A DNA stretch of 64,000 bases from Kitasatospora sp. NBC_00315 (GTDB lineage: Bacteria > Actinomycetota > Actinomycetes > Streptomycetales > Streptomycetaceae): positions 2,046,001 to 2,110,000 of the forward strand of contig NZ_CP108025.1 of assembly GCF_041435095.1 (NCBI RefSeq), given 5' to 3'. The position numbers and the translations under genes are program-made. Below the pieces are notes generated by a model. It worked only from the letters and a program-made list of their open reading frames with translations. It did not search any database and was not told the DNA's origin. Positions 43,461 to 53,025 of this stretch are shown piece after piece; the first letter of the stretch is position 1, and each line of letters opens with the position of its first letter.

Positions 43461-43901
43461 ATGCCCGGAATCCTGGAGAAGCCGCCCGCCACGACCGGCG
43501 ACTACTCGTGCTGGTTGCCGCGTCACCGGAGATCAGGGAGCGCCGCCCGACGGCTGCTCCGCGAGTTCCTGGGCCGCCTGACCGACGGCGGGCGCTACCT
43601 CTGGGCGGGCGAGTCGGTGCTGACCGAGCTGGTCAACAACGCCGTCCAGCACGCCCGTACGCCGCAGGGCCGCCTCGTCATGGTGCGGTTCGAGCTGCGG
43701 CCGGGTCGACTGCGGGTCGAGGTCCACGACGCCGGCGACACCGTACCGACGCTGCGGACGGCGCAGCCCGACGACGAGGGCGGTCGCGGACTCTGGCTGG
43801 TCGAGCAACTGTCCGCCGGCTGGGGCTGCTGCCCGCGCGAGGGCGGGGTCGGCAAGTTCGTCTGGGCCGCCGTCGCACCTGAGAACGAGGACGCAGCGTG
43901 A
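43461..43901 (+). CDS. Anti-sigma-factor-like ATP-binding protein (HATPase)
   Basis: A 146-residue GHKL ATPase of the RsbW/SpoIIAB-like type common in Streptomyces. N box: SVLTELVNNAVQHA (about residue 52-65). G1 box region: VEVHDAGDTVP, where the usual D-x-G-x-G is incomplete. G2 region: GGRGLWLVEQLS (about 111). Such proteins bind sigma or anti-anti-sigma factors, or act as kinase-like modules without a sensor. It is divergent from the XRE/DUF397 pair and its stop overlaps the next gene, so it heads a three-gene run leading toward pglY. GC-rich codons match the genome, unlike the middle of pglX. Confidence 0.85.
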   Translation: MPGILEKPPATTGDYSCWLPRHRRSGSAARRLLREFLGRLTDGGRYLWAGESVLTELVNNAVQHARTPQGRLVMVRFELRPGRLRVEVHDAGDTVPTLRTAQPDDEGGRGLWLVEQLSAGWGCCPREGGVGKFVWAAVAPENEDAA

Positions 43902-44116
43902 GCGCCGACCGCAGGCCGGTGTCCGCACGGCTGCGGCTGATCACGGTGATCGGCCGGTGCGCCTACTGCCGGGGCTTCGTCAGCCGCTCCACCAGACGGA
44001 CGTTCCCGCAGGCCTTCGGTCGAGCGGCAAGCGTCCACGTGTGGCACGAGATCCGGCCCGGTGAGACCGCACTCGTGGCCCGCTCCGGCCACGACACGAG
44101 GGAGACCGTCCGATGA
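43898..44116 (+). CDS. Small hypothetical protein with a CxxC pair
   Basis: 72 residues, translationally coupled to the ATPase gene (GTG 43898 overlaps its TGA) and overlapping the next start. It contains VIGRCAYCRGF (Cys about 21 and 24), then a basic segment VSRSTRRTFPQAFGR and SVHVWHEI. One CxxC without a second pair could bind metal as a dimer or be coincidental. I do not recognize the family. Confidence 0.6.
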   Translation: MSADRRPVSARLRLITVIGRCAYCRGFVSRSTRRTFPQAFGRAASVHVWHEIRPGETALVARSGHDTRETVR

Positions 44117-44436
44117 TCGGCAGGAACAGGGCGACCACGAGCACCGACACCGCCTACACGGGCCCGGTGGTGGTCGAGATCGAGGACATCTGCGGTCCCG
44201 CCACCTTCGCCCGGCTCCCGGAGGCGCTGAGCGCCCTCTGGGACTCCCTGCGACTGCTGCCGCTCGGCGCCGTCCAGGCCGACGCCTTCCGCTACTTCCT
44301 CACCCATGCCGACGTGCTCGACCTCGTCACCGAGTCGATCCGGCGCGACGGTCGGCTCAGCCTCACCTTCCGGCTGAACGGCCGCCTGCACTCCGTCTGG
44401 GTAAGCCCGTCCGGCGCGCCCCCGCCACCGCCCTGA
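44113..44436 (+). CDS. Hypothetical protein
   Basis: A 107-residue protein whose ATG overlaps the stop of the CxxC gene. It shows a mixed alpha/beta pattern (VVVEIEDICGPATFARLPEAL, LSLTFRLNGRLHSVWVSP) and ends in a run of prolines. No recognizable motif. The overlap with its neighbours makes a real gene likely, though its link to the Pgl genes is unclear: about 370 bp separate it from pglY. Confidence 0.55.
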   Translation: MIGRNRATTSTDTAYTGPVVVEIEDICGPATFARLPEALSALWDSLRLLPLGAVQADAFRYFLTHADVLDLVTESIRRDGRLSLTFRLNGRLHSVWVSPSGAPPPPP

Positions 44437-44556
44437 TCCGGCGCTTCGTCCTACGGACACCAGCTGCCGCGAGGAAGTGCAGACGCTCCGGGCGCCCCAC
44501 CGCCCGCCGAGCGCCCGAGCCACCTCGCCGGCCCGCCCGCCCCTCTTCGTCACTCC

Positions 44557-44597
44557 GTGCTACCTAGTAGCACAGCCTGGTGCCGCCGACATAGCAT
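44557..44597 (+). promoter_or_regulatory. Operator-like palindrome and possible -10 upstream of pglY
   Basis: GTGCTAC-CTA-GTAGCAC at 44557-44573 is a perfect palindrome with 7-bp arms, placed where the -35 of a promoter with TAGCAT (44592-44597) would lie. It is the clearest signal in the 367-bp gap before pglY (44437-44803), which otherwise holds no gene I can support. It shares CTAC/GTAG half-sites with the palindrome at 43316-43332. Confidence 0.5.
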
Positions 44598-44803
44598 GGC
44601 TGATCGTCGCCGTCGTGACCCCCGAGGACGCTGCGCCGCTCACCACCGCGCCGTCCGGCTGCGAACGGTCGACCGGCGTCCCCGCCGTCGCCCGGCGACC
44701 CGGCCCGAGACCCGCGCGATCCCGACACGATCCGCAGGCGATCGGCGCCCGGTGCCCCACCGCAGGACGACGATGACGAAGACGGAACGGACGAAAGCAG
44801 ATC

Positions 44804-47800
44804 ATGGCCACCAGCCCGGCCCAGCCTCCCCTTCTCCGCGATGTCATCGACATCAAGCCGTCCATCTCCACCTCCGACTTCGTCCTGAAACTCGCCGAGG
44901 CGGTCACCGAGGAGGGCGCCGCCCACGCGCTCAGGGACTACGTCCTCACCGAGCGACTGCTGGAGAACTTCGACGAGGCCCTCGGCCTGATCAAGGCCGC
45001 CCTGGACGGGCACACCTCCAAGGCCGCCTACCTGCACGGCTCGTTCGGTTCCGGTAAGTCGCACTTCATGGCCGTCCTGCACGCCCTGCTCCGGGGCAAC
45101 CGGGCGGCGCTCGGGCGCAGCGATTTCGACGCCACGCTGAGCAGGCACGACTGGCTGGGTGCGGAACGCAAGAGGTTCCTGCTGGTGCCGTACCACATGC
45201 TCGGCGCGAAGTCCCTGGAGCAGCGCGTCCTCGGCGGCTACGTCTCGCACGTGAAGGCGCTGCACCCGGAGGCTCCCACCCCGCAGGTGTACCGCACCGA
45301 CTCGCTCTTCAAGGACGTCCAGCACCACCGCACCCAGCTCGGGGACGAGAAGTTCATCGCGGGCCTCGCGGGCACCGGCGGCACGGACGCCGACGAGGAC
45401 GACGAGTGGGGCGAGGGCTTCGCCTGGAACACGGCCCTGCTCGACTCCGCCCTCGCAGCGGAGCAGCAGGACGCCTCCGAGGCCAACCTGAACATCGTCA
45501 GCCCCACGACCCCCGCCGAGCTGCGCGCCAAGCTCGTCCACGACGCCATCGCGGGCTGGTTCCCGGGGTTCGCGCAGAGTGCGAAGGAGGACGAGTTCGG
45601 CTTCATCTCACTGGACGCCGGCCTCTCCGTGATCGCTGCGCACGCCAAGTCGCTCGGCTACGACGGCCTGATCCTCTTCATGGACGAGCTGATCCTCTGG
45701 CTCGCCAACCGGATCCACGACCAGAAGTTCGTCTCCCGCGAGGCCGACAAGATCACCAACTTCGTGGAGGGCGCCGACTCCCGGCGCGCCATCCCGGTGG
45801 TCTCGTTCATCGCCCGCCAGCGCGATCTGCGCGAATTGGTCGGCGAGGAGGTGTCCGGCGCGGGCGAGACCGCCATCCAGGACAGCCTCAACCTGGCGTC
45901 CGGCCGGTTCGACAAGATCACCCTGGAGGACCGCAACCTCCCACAGATCGCCCACGCCCGCCTGCTCGAGCCGAAGGACGACGAGGCGGCCGAGAAGCTG
46001 AACGCGGCCTTTGCCAAGGCCAAGAAGGTCGGCCCGCAGGTCTGGGACGTCCTGCTCGGCTCCGAGGAGGGCACCACCGGCGCGGACGAGGAGTCGTTCC
46101 GCCTCACCTACCCCTTCTCCCCCGCGTTCATGGACACCCTCGTCCACATCTCCTCCGCCCTCCAGCGCTCCCGCACCGGTCTGAAGCTGATGGGCCAGCT
46201 GCTCGCCGACCACCGTGACGACGCCCGGCTCGAACAGCTGATCCCGCTCGGCGACCTCTACCCCGTCATCGCGGACGGCGGCGACAGGCCGTTCGTCGAC
46301 AGCCTGAAGGCCGAGTTCCAGGCCGCCGACAAGCTGTACCGGACCAAACTGCGGCCCTTCCTCCTCGGTGAGAGCGGGATCACCGAGGAGGACATCGAGC
46401 GCTACCGGAACCGGCAGGAAAGCATCACCGACGCGCAACTCGCCCAACGCTGCCGTAACTTCACCGGCGACAACCGGCTGATGTGCACTCTGCTGCTCTC
46501 CGCGCTCGCGCCCAGCGTCCCCGCCCTGCGCGACCTGACGATCCGGCGGCTGGGCGCGCTCAACCACGGCTCGGTGGTCTCGCCGATCCCGGGCGCCGAG
46601 GTCGGCGTCATCACGTCGAAGGTCTCCAGCTGGGCCGCCCGGTTCGCCGAGATCAAGGAGACCGGCACCAAGGCCAACCCCGGTGTCCGGCTCGAACTGG
46701 CCGGCGTCGACGTGGACTCCGTCATCGCCAACGCCAACGTCAACGACAACCCGGGCAACCGGCGCGCCCTGGTCCGCCGGCTGCTGGCCGAGGAGCTGGG
46801 CGTCGAGACGCACGACGGCCGGCTCGACGCCGACGAGCTGAAGCTCGTCTGGCGCGGGTCCAACCGCTCGGTGGAGGCCGTCTTCGGGACCATCGCCGAC
46901 CCGGACAACCTGCCCGACCACGAGTTCAGCCCCGGCTTCGAGAACAGCTGGCGCTTCGTCATCGGCCACCCCTACAGCGAGGGCGAGTACGGGCCGGTCG
47001 ACGACGCCAACCGGGTCCGGGAGCTGCGCGCGCGGTCCGGCGAGCGCCGCGCCCGGACGCTGGCCTGGATTCCCACCCATCTGTCCACCGCGCGCTTCCA
47101 GGACTTCCGCCGTCTGGTCACCATCGACTACGCGCTCAGCGACCAGCGCCGCTTCGACACCCAGTACGCGGGGCACCTGAACGCCGACAACCGGGCCCGG
47201 GCCAAGGCCCTGCTCGAGGGCCAGCACGAGTCGCTCACCAAGACGGTGAAGGCCGCCCTCAAGCAGGCGTACGGCCTGGCGGAGAAGAAGAGCGCCGACG
47301 TCGAGCTCGGCTTCGACGACCACTTCGAGCCGCTGCCCGACGTGCCGAACCTGCGCCCGGGCATCGGACAGCCGCTCCACGACGCCGCCCGGCACGTAGC
47401 CGGCAAGCTGCTCGCCCACCAGTACCCGGCCCATCCCCTCTTCGACCGGGAAACCGGCGGTGTCGCCGTCAAGCCGGCCGACGCCAAGGCCGTCTTCGCC
47501 CACATCCGGGCCGCCGGCGAGGCCAGCGACCGGCGGGTCGAGATCCCTGCCAAGGACCGCCCGTTGATGAAGCGGATCGCCGGGGAGCTCCGCCTCGGTC
47601 AGCAGAAGGAGGCGTACTTCGAGCTCTCCACCCGCTGGCCCGAGCACTTCCGCCGGGAGGCCAGGACCGAAGGCGTCACCGGTGACCTCACCGTCATCCG
47701 CCTGACCGAGTGGCTGGACCGGCCCGAACCGATGGGCCTGGACCCGTTCCTCGCCAACCTGGTCATCGCCTCCTTCGCCGAACTCGACGACCGGGTCTGG

Positions 47801-48715
47801 GTCCGGGGTGGCGGCCTGCTCGACCCGGCACCCGAACTCACCGCGATCAAGTCGGGCGACGCCCTGCGCACCCAGCCGCTGCCCGACGAGGCCGCCTGGG
47901 AGGAGGCCGGCCGCCGCTACGAGCGGATCTTCGGCAAGAAGCCGCCGACCCTGCGCCGCAGCCGGATCGCGGGCCGCTTCGCCGCCGACATCGTGGCCGC
48001 CGCCCGCAGCTACCAGCCGCACGCCACCAACCTCGTCCAGGAGCTCGACAAGCGCGCCCAACTGCTCGGCTTGGACGACACCGACGCCACCGGCCGGCTC
48101 GCCCTGGCCAGGCGATCCCTCGACCTGCTGGACGCGCTGGTCGCCGCCGACAAGGGCCCGGCCACGGGGTCGGGCGCGGCCAAGCAGGTCATCAGTGTGC
48201 TCGCCGGCTTCGATCTCGGCACCGTCAACGCCGAGCGCTACGGCACGTCCGTCAAGCAGGCCGAGGAGGTCGCCTCGGCCCTCGCCAGGGCCGCCTGGGA
48301 CATGCTGAAGCTCGCCCCCAACTACGGCGCCGCAGGTCAGGTCGTCCTGGCGGAACTGCAGGGTGCGGCCCAGGTGGACCAGAGCACCAGCAACCTGCCG
48401 AAGGCACTGAACGACGCCCGACGCGCCATCGTCGAGGTCTTCGACCGCGCCCAGGCCGCCGCGACTCCTCCGGCGCCCGCCGTGCCGGTGACCCCGCCTG
48501 CGCCCGCCCCGCGCGCCGACGACACCGATCTGGCCACGCCCACCAGCGACCCCCGGGTGCCGACCGAGCCGGGCACCGCCACCCGTACCCGCCGCTCCGG
48601 CGGCAGCCGGACCACCGCGGCCCGGGCCGTCGCCGAACTCCGCTCCGAACTGGACGAGCTGGCCAGGCGGGAGCCCGACGCCACCATCGAGATCACCTGG
48701 CGGGTCGTGGAATGA
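44804..48715 (+). CDS. pglY: PglY, BREX type 2 large ATPase
   Basis: A 1303-residue protein. The Walker A motif lies in [17 protein letters not shown] (Lys about 85), and the Walker B in [14 protein letters not shown] (Asp about 294). It continues with long alpha-helical regions and an Ala/Pro-rich linker near residues 1220-1270. PglY is the type 2 counterpart of BrxC, an AAA+-like ATPase thought to act in the BREX complex with PglX and PglZ. Start ATG 44804 is the first in frame after the regulatory region. The stop overlaps the pglZ ATG, so the two are coupled. Confidence 0.93.
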   Translation: MATSPAQPPLLRDVIDIKPSISTSDFVLKLAEAVTEEGAAHALRDYVLTERLLENFDEALGLIKAALDGHTSKAAYLHGSFGSGKSHFMAVLHALLRGNRAALGRSDFDATLSRHDWLGAERKRFLLVPYHMLGAKSLEQRVLGGYVSHVKALHPEAPTPQVYRTDSLFKDVQHHRTQLGDEKFIAGLAGTGGTDADEDDEWGEGFAWNTALLDSALAAEQQDASEANLNIVSPTTPAELRAKLVHDAIAGWFPGFAQSAKEDEFGFISLDAGLSVIAAHAKSLGYDGLILFMDELILWLANRIHDQKFVSREADKITNFVEGADSRRAIPVVSFIARQRDLRELVGEEVSGAGETAIQDSLNLASGRFDKITLEDRNLPQIAHARLLEPKDDEAAEKLNAAFAKAKKVGPQVWDVLLGSEEGTTGADEESFRLTYPFSPAFMDTLVHISSALQRSRTGLKLMGQLLADHRDDARLEQLIPLGDLYPVIADGGDRPFVDSLKAEFQAADKLYRTKLRPFLLGESGITEEDIERYRNRQESITDAQLAQRCRNFTGDNRLMCTLLLSALAPSVPALRDLTIRRLGALNHGSVVSPIPGAEVGVITSKVSSWAARFAEIKETGTKANPGVRLELAGVDVDSVIANANVNDNPGNRRALVRRLLAEELGVETHDGRLDADELKLVWRGSNRSVEAVFGTIADPDNLPDHEFSPGFENSWRFVIGHPYSEGEYGPVDDANRVRELRARSGERRARTLAWIPTHLSTARFQDFRRLVTIDYALSDQRRFDTQYAGHLNADNRARAKALLEGQHESLTKTVKAALKQAYGLAEKKSADVELGFDDHFEPLPDVPNLRPGIGQPLHDAARHVAGKLLAHQYPAHPLFDRETGGVAVKPADAKAVFAHIRAAGEASDRRVEIPAKDRPLMKRIAGELRLGQQKEAYFELSTRWPEHFRREARTEGVTGDLTVIRLTEWLDRPEPMGLDPFLANLVIASFAELDDRVWVRGGGLLDPAPELTAIKSGDALRTQPLPDEAAWEEAGRRYERIFGKKPPTLRRSRIAGRFAADIVAAARSYQPHATNLVQELDKRAQLLGLDDTDATGRLALARRSLDLLDALVAADKGPATGSGAAKQVISVLAGFDLGTVNAERYGTSVKQAEEVASALARAAWDMLKLAPNYGAAGQVVLAELQGAAQVDQSTSNLPKALNDARRAIVEVFDRAQAAATPPAPAVPVTPPAPAPRADDTDLATPTSDPRVPTEPGTATRTRRSGGSRTTAARAVAELRSELDELARREPDATIEITWRVVE

Positions 48716-51594
48716 GCACTCCGGTCACCACCAGCGCCGTCCGGCTGAACCCCGGCACCGTCACCCAGTACCTGGCCTCCCAGTCGGGCCTCGCCGCAGG
48801 CCGGCGCAAGGCCGTCCTGCTGCGCGCCGCTCCCGAGTGGGACGGCACGGCCGAACTCGCCTGGGGCGAGCGCCGTGCCCGGGTGGCGGCCGCGCCCTCG
48901 CCGCTCGCCGTGTACGAGCTCGTGCTGGCGCATCTGACCGCAGGCGCCCAGGGCCCCGACGTCCTGGTGGTCCTGACCGACCGGGAGGAGTCCGAGCTGG
49001 GCCCCGACCTGCTGGCCCGGGTGCACAAGCAGCGGGTCAACGCGGTCGACACCTGGGACGTGGTCCGGCAGGCCTTCGGCGCCGCCAGCGCCGACAACCG
49101 GCTGCTCAAGGACAACTGGGCCGCCGAATCCCTGCTCGACGCGACCCCGCCCGCCGGCTGGCCGCAACTGCCCGGCGGCGTGCTGGCCCGGCCCGGAGCG
49201 CTCGGCTCCCTCGCGCTGCGCCGCCTCGGCATCGGCCGCTTCGACCCCGACCGGACGGAGCAGGGCTCCGCCCCCGACGCCGGGCTGGACGTGCCCGCCC
49301 TGCTCCGCTGGTCACTCACGCCCGGCGGGCCGGACCGCTTCCTCGCGCTGCGCGCCCCCGAACGGTCCGGGCTGGCCGCGTTCCTCGGTGAGGAGGACCA
49401 GGCCGGCCTCACCGGCCGGGCCCTGCTGGCCCTGGTGGCCGCCGAACACGGCCCGGACGCCGTCGCGTTCGGGCTCGTCTGCGCCGCCCTGTGGGTGCAC
49501 GCCGACGCCGCCTCGGCCGGCGCCGAGGACTACCGGGCACGCGGACGCGTGGAGCGGTGGTTCGGCGACGAGCCGCCGGCCCGGGGCGAAGCACTGGACG
49601 CACTGGTCACCGCCTTCGGACGCTCCTGCGAGGAGTACGTCTCCATCCTGCTGCTGGCAGGCCGCACCGGTTTCGACGACGAAGCCGCCGCCGCCCGGCG
49701 GCTGACCGGCGCCGTCCTGGACCGCGCGGCCGCACTCACCGACCAGTTCGGCGCCGGCCCGGCCGCGGAAGGCAGCCCGGTGCTGGCCGCCGGGCTCGAG
49801 GCCCGCCTCGCCGCCGTCGGCCGGGCCCTCGACGGGGGCGACCTGACACAGCTCGTCCACGCCGTGCAGGCGGCGAGCGAACACCGGCTCGCACCCGGCG
49901 GCCCCGCCCGTACCCGGGTCGACCGGGCCCGGATGGCGCAGCGGCTCGCCCAGTGGCTCGCCGGCGACCCCACCACCGAGGTGCCGACCGTCGCGGCGGG
50001 TATCAGCCGCCACGTCACCGAGACCGGCTGGGTGGACCTGGCGCTCGAGCACGTCGAGGCGGGCGGCGACCCGGACCACGTACTGAAGGCCGCGTACGAC
50101 CGCCTCTGCGCCTCGGTGCGGGCCACCCGCCGGGAGGTCGACCGCCACTTCGCGAGGACGCTGGCCGTCTGGACCGAGGCGGGCACCGACCCCGGCTCCA
50201 TGCTCACCGTGGAGACCCTGCTGCCGAGGGTCGTCGCACCCGTGGTGAAGGCCGCCGAACGCCGGGTGCTGCTGGTGGTCATCGACGGGATGAGCGCCGC
50301 CATAGCGACGGAACTCGGCGCGGAACTGCGCGAGCACTGGGCCGAGTACGATCCGTCCCCCCGACCCTCCGGCAGCGCAGCCGTCGGCGCCGAACCGTCG
50401 GTCGCGCCCCAGCGGCGGGCCGTCGCCGCCGCCCTGCCCACCCTCACCGCCGTGTCCCGGACTTCACTGTTCGCGGCACGCCTGATGACGGGCACCCAGG
50501 CCGACGAGAAGCGGATCGCGCCCACCCACCGGTTCTGGGGCAGCGAGACGGTGACGGTCTTCCACAAGGACGACCTCCGCAGCGATTCGGGCGGCGCGAC
50601 CTTCGGATCCGCACTGTCCGAGGCCCTGTCGGGCGACGCGCACGTGGCAGTCGTCCTCAACACCGTCGACGACCGGCTCGCGACGGAGCAGAAGCACGGC
50701 GACGGCGCCTGGCGGCTCGCCCAGATAGGAGGACTGCCGGACCTGCTGCGGTTCGCGGCCGCCCAGGGGCGAGCGGTCGTCCTCACCAGCGACCACGGGC
50801 ACGTCGTCGACCGGGGAAGGGTCAAGGTCGACCGCGAGAACCCGCTGTCGGCCCGGCACCGTGCGCCCGGCGGACCGCTCGGCGACACCGAGATCGTCCT
50901 CTCCGGACCACGGGTGCTCTCCCCGCAGACCGGCGGTGAGATCGTCGCGCTCTGGGACGCCGACTCCCGCTACACGGCCCTGAAGGCCGGCTACCACGGC
51001 GGAGCCTCGCTCGCCGAGTTCGCCATCCCGCTGCTCGCGTTCCTCCCGTTCGGGGCCACCCCGCCCAAGGGCTGGCGGGAGCTCGGCAATCCCGAGCCGG
51101 CGTGGTGGGCTCTCGCCCCCGACGCCGCCCGGCCCGGGCCGGCACAGCCGGCCGCCCCGAAGAGGCCGGTCAAGGCCACTCGTCCGGCCAAGCCGGCGGC
51201 GCCGGGCCACGACGCCCTCTTCGAGGTCGCGCTCGCACCCGCGGTCGACGGTGACAGCCTGCTCACTCCCACCCTGGTGTCTGCGCACGACGCTCTGGTG
51301 ACGAGCCTGCTGGGCTCGCAGATCTTCCGGGACCAGGTCGAACTGCTCGCCCGCAGGCCCGACCTCGCCAGGGTCGAGAAAGCCCTGCAGGCCCTGCTGG
51401 ACGCCGGAGGCACCCTGCCCGTGACCGCACTCGCCCAGCGGATCAACCTGCTGCCCGTCCGGGCGGACGGCTTCGCCGCCGTGCTGCGACAACTGCTCAA
51501 CTACGACAGCATCCAGGTCCTGGAGACCCTCCCGGACGGTCGCACCCTCCGGCTCGACACCGGCCTGCTGCGCACCCAGTTCGACCTGCGATGA
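48712..51594 (+). CDS. pglZ: PglZ, alkaline-phosphatase-like BREX core protein
   Basis: A 960-residue protein. The PglZ domain shows the metal-site motifs [14 protein letters not shown] (about residues 515-528) and [14 protein letters not shown] (about 687-700) of the alkaline phosphatase superfamily. N-terminal and C-terminal extensions match the type 2 variant, including a Pro/Lys/Ala-rich linker near 800-835. PglZ is the hallmark BREX gene and in S. coelicolor protects the cell from PglX toxicity. ATG 48712 overlaps the pglY stop. A 96-bp gap with a palindrome follows, before brxD. Confidence 0.95.
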   Translation: MSTPVTTSAVRLNPGTVTQYLASQSGLAAGRRKAVLLRAAPEWDGTAELAWGERRARVAAAPSPLAVYELVLAHLTAGAQGPDVLVVLTDREESELGPDLLARVHKQRVNAVDTWDVVRQAFGAASADNRLLKDNWAAESLLDATPPAGWPQLPGGVLARPGALGSLALRRLGIGRFDPDRTEQGSAPDAGLDVPALLRWSLTPGGPDRFLALRAPERSGLAAFLGEEDQAGLTGRALLALVAAEHGPDAVAFGLVCAALWVHADAASAGAEDYRARGRVERWFGDEPPARGEALDALVTAFGRSCEEYVSILLLAGRTGFDDEAAAARRLTGAVLDRAAALTDQFGAGPAAEGSPVLAAGLEARLAAVGRALDGGDLTQLVHAVQAASEHRLAPGGPARTRVDRARMAQRLAQWLAGDPTTEVPTVAAGISRHVTETGWVDLALEHVEAGGDPDHVLKAAYDRLCASVRATRREVDRHFARTLAVWTEAGTDPGSMLTVETLLPRVVAPVVKAAERRVLLVVIDGMSAAIATELGAELREHWAEYDPSPRPSGSAAVGAEPSVAPQRRAVAAALPTLTAVSRTSLFAARLMTGTQADEKRIAPTHRFWGSETVTVFHKDDLRSDSGGATFGSALSEALSGDAHVAVVLNTVDDRLATEQKHGDGAWRLAQIGGLPDLLRFAAAQGRAVVLTSDHGHVVDRGRVKVDRENPLSARHRAPGGPLGDTEIVLSGPRVLSPQTGGEIVALWDADSRYTALKAGYHGGASLAEFAIPLLAFLPFGATPPKGWRELGNPEPAWWALAPDAARPGPAQPAAPKRPVKATRPAKPAAPGHDALFEVALAPAVDGDSLLTPTLVSAHDALVTSLLGSQIFRDQVELLARRPDLARVEKALQALLDAGGTLPVTALAQRINLLPVRADGFAAVLRQLLNYDSIQVLETLPDGRTLRLDTGLLRTQFDLR

Positions 51595-51648
51595 GGGGAG
51601 ACCACAGAACCGGCCCGGCCGCCGGCGCCCGGCTGCGGCAGAACGAGC

Positions 51649-51668
51649 GCGACCGTGATCACGGTCGC
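51649..51668. promoter_or_regulatory. Perfect 20-bp palindrome upstream of brxD
   Basis: GCGACCGTGA followed directly by its reverse complement, centred on GTGATCAC, 22 bp before the brxD GTG. With no loop it is a poor terminator but a good candidate operator. The same GTGATCAC core recurs in the hairpin at 55203-55241. Confidence 0.55.
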
Positions 51669-51690
51669 ACGGTGATGGGAGACTGACCGC

Positions 51691-53025
51691 GTGAGCGCTG
51701 AAGGAACCACCCGTCCCACCACCGTCAGTGCGGCCCGCCGCCGCGACGTGATCGACGCCCTGCGCCGCGGCGCGGTGCCCGAGAACGGGCTCGACCTGCT
51801 CGCGACCGGGCTCGGCCGGTTCGAATCCGCCCTGGACGCCGAACTGGACGCAGTCGTCTCCGGCGCCTCGGTTTTCAAGGCCGTGCGCGGTGAGTACGGC
51901 TCCGGCAAGACCTTCTTCACCCGGTGGCTCGGCGAACGCGCCAAGCGCCGGAACTTCGCCGTCGCCGAGATCCAGGTCTCGGAGACCGAGACCCCGCTGC
52001 ACAAACTGGAGACCGTCTACCGGCGGCTGACGGAGCGGCTCGGCACGTCCAGCTTCCCACCGAGTGCGCTGCGCCCCGTGGTGGACGCCTGGTTCTACGC
52101 ACTGGAGGAGGACGCGCTGGCGGCGGGGGCCACGGAGGAACAACTGCCCGAAGAGGTCGAACGGCTGCTCGCCGCCCGGCTCAGTGAGGTGTCCCGGCAC
52201 GCGCCCTCCTTCGCGGCCGCCCTGCGCGGCTACCGCGCCGCCCTGGCCTCGGGTGACGAGCGCACCGCCGCAGCCGTCCTGGCCTGGCTCGGCGGGCAGC
52301 CGAACGTCGCCGCCGCCGCACGACGGTCCGCCGGCGTACGGGGCGATCTCGACCACTTCGGAGCGCTCGGGTTCCTCCAGGGCCTGCTCACCGTGCTGCG
52401 GGACTCGGGGCACGCCGGACTCTTCCTCGTCCTCGACGAGGTCGAGACGCTCCAACGGGTCCGCTCCGACGCCCGCGACAAGGCACTCAACGCACTGCGC
52501 CAGCTGATCGACGAGGTGCACTCCGGCCGCTTCCCCGGCCTGTACCTCGTCATCACCGGCACCCCCGCCTTCTACGACGGCCAGCAGGGCGTCCAACGCC
52601 TCGCCCCGCTCGCCCAGCGGCTCGCCACCGACTTCACCACCGACCCGCGCTTCGACAACCCCCGCGCCGTCCAACTGCGCCTGCCCGGGTTCACCCGCGA
52701 CTCGCTCATCGGCCTCGGATCGACGATCCGGGACCTCTATGCGGAGGGGGCCGGCTCCCCCGACCGGATCAAGACCCTGGCGGACGACGCCTACATCGCC
52801 GACCTCGCCGACGCGGTCGGTGGCGCGCTGGGCGGCAAGGTGGGCGTGGCTCCCCGCGTCTTCCTGAAGAAGCTGGTGGGCGATGTGCTCGACCGGATCG
52901 ACCAGTTCGAGGACTTCGATCCGCGTCAGCACTACCGGCTGACCGTCTCGGCCCACGAACTCACCGACGCGGAACGGAACCTGGCCGCAGCCGGATCGGC
53001 GGACGACATCGACCTGGAGCTGTGA
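51691..53025 (+). CDS. brxD: BrxD, BREX type 2 ATP-binding protein
   Basis: A 444-residue P-loop ATPase of the BrxD (DUF2791) family. Walker A is GEYGSGKTFFTRWL (Lys about 73), Walker B LFLVLDEVETLQRV (about 244-257), and a sensor-like VITGTPAFYD (about 288) follows. BrxD is found specifically in BREX type 2 with the helicase BrxHI. GTG 51691 is chosen as the first start after the palindrome. Its stop overlaps the start of brxHI. Confidence 0.92.
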   Translation: MSAEGTTRPTTVSAARRRDVIDALRRGAVPENGLDLLATGLGRFESALDAELDAVVSGASVFKAVRGEYGSGKTFFTRWLGERAKRRNFAVAEIQVSETETPLHKLETVYRRLTERLGTSSFPPSALRPVVDAWFYALEEDALAAGATEEQLPEEVERLLAARLSEVSRHAPSFAAALRGYRAALASGDERTAAAVLAWLGGQPNVAAAARRSAGVRGDLDHFGALGFLQGLLTVLRDSGHAGLFLVLDEVETLQRVRSDARDKALNALRQLIDEVHSGRFPGLYLVITGTPAFYDGQQGVQRLAPLAQRLATDFTTDPRFDNPRAVQLRLPGFTRDSLIGLGSTIRDLYAEGAGSPDRIKTLADDAYIADLADAVGGALGGKVGVAPRVFLKKLVGDVLDRIDQFEDFDPRQHYRLTVSAHELTDAERNLAAAGSADDIDLEL

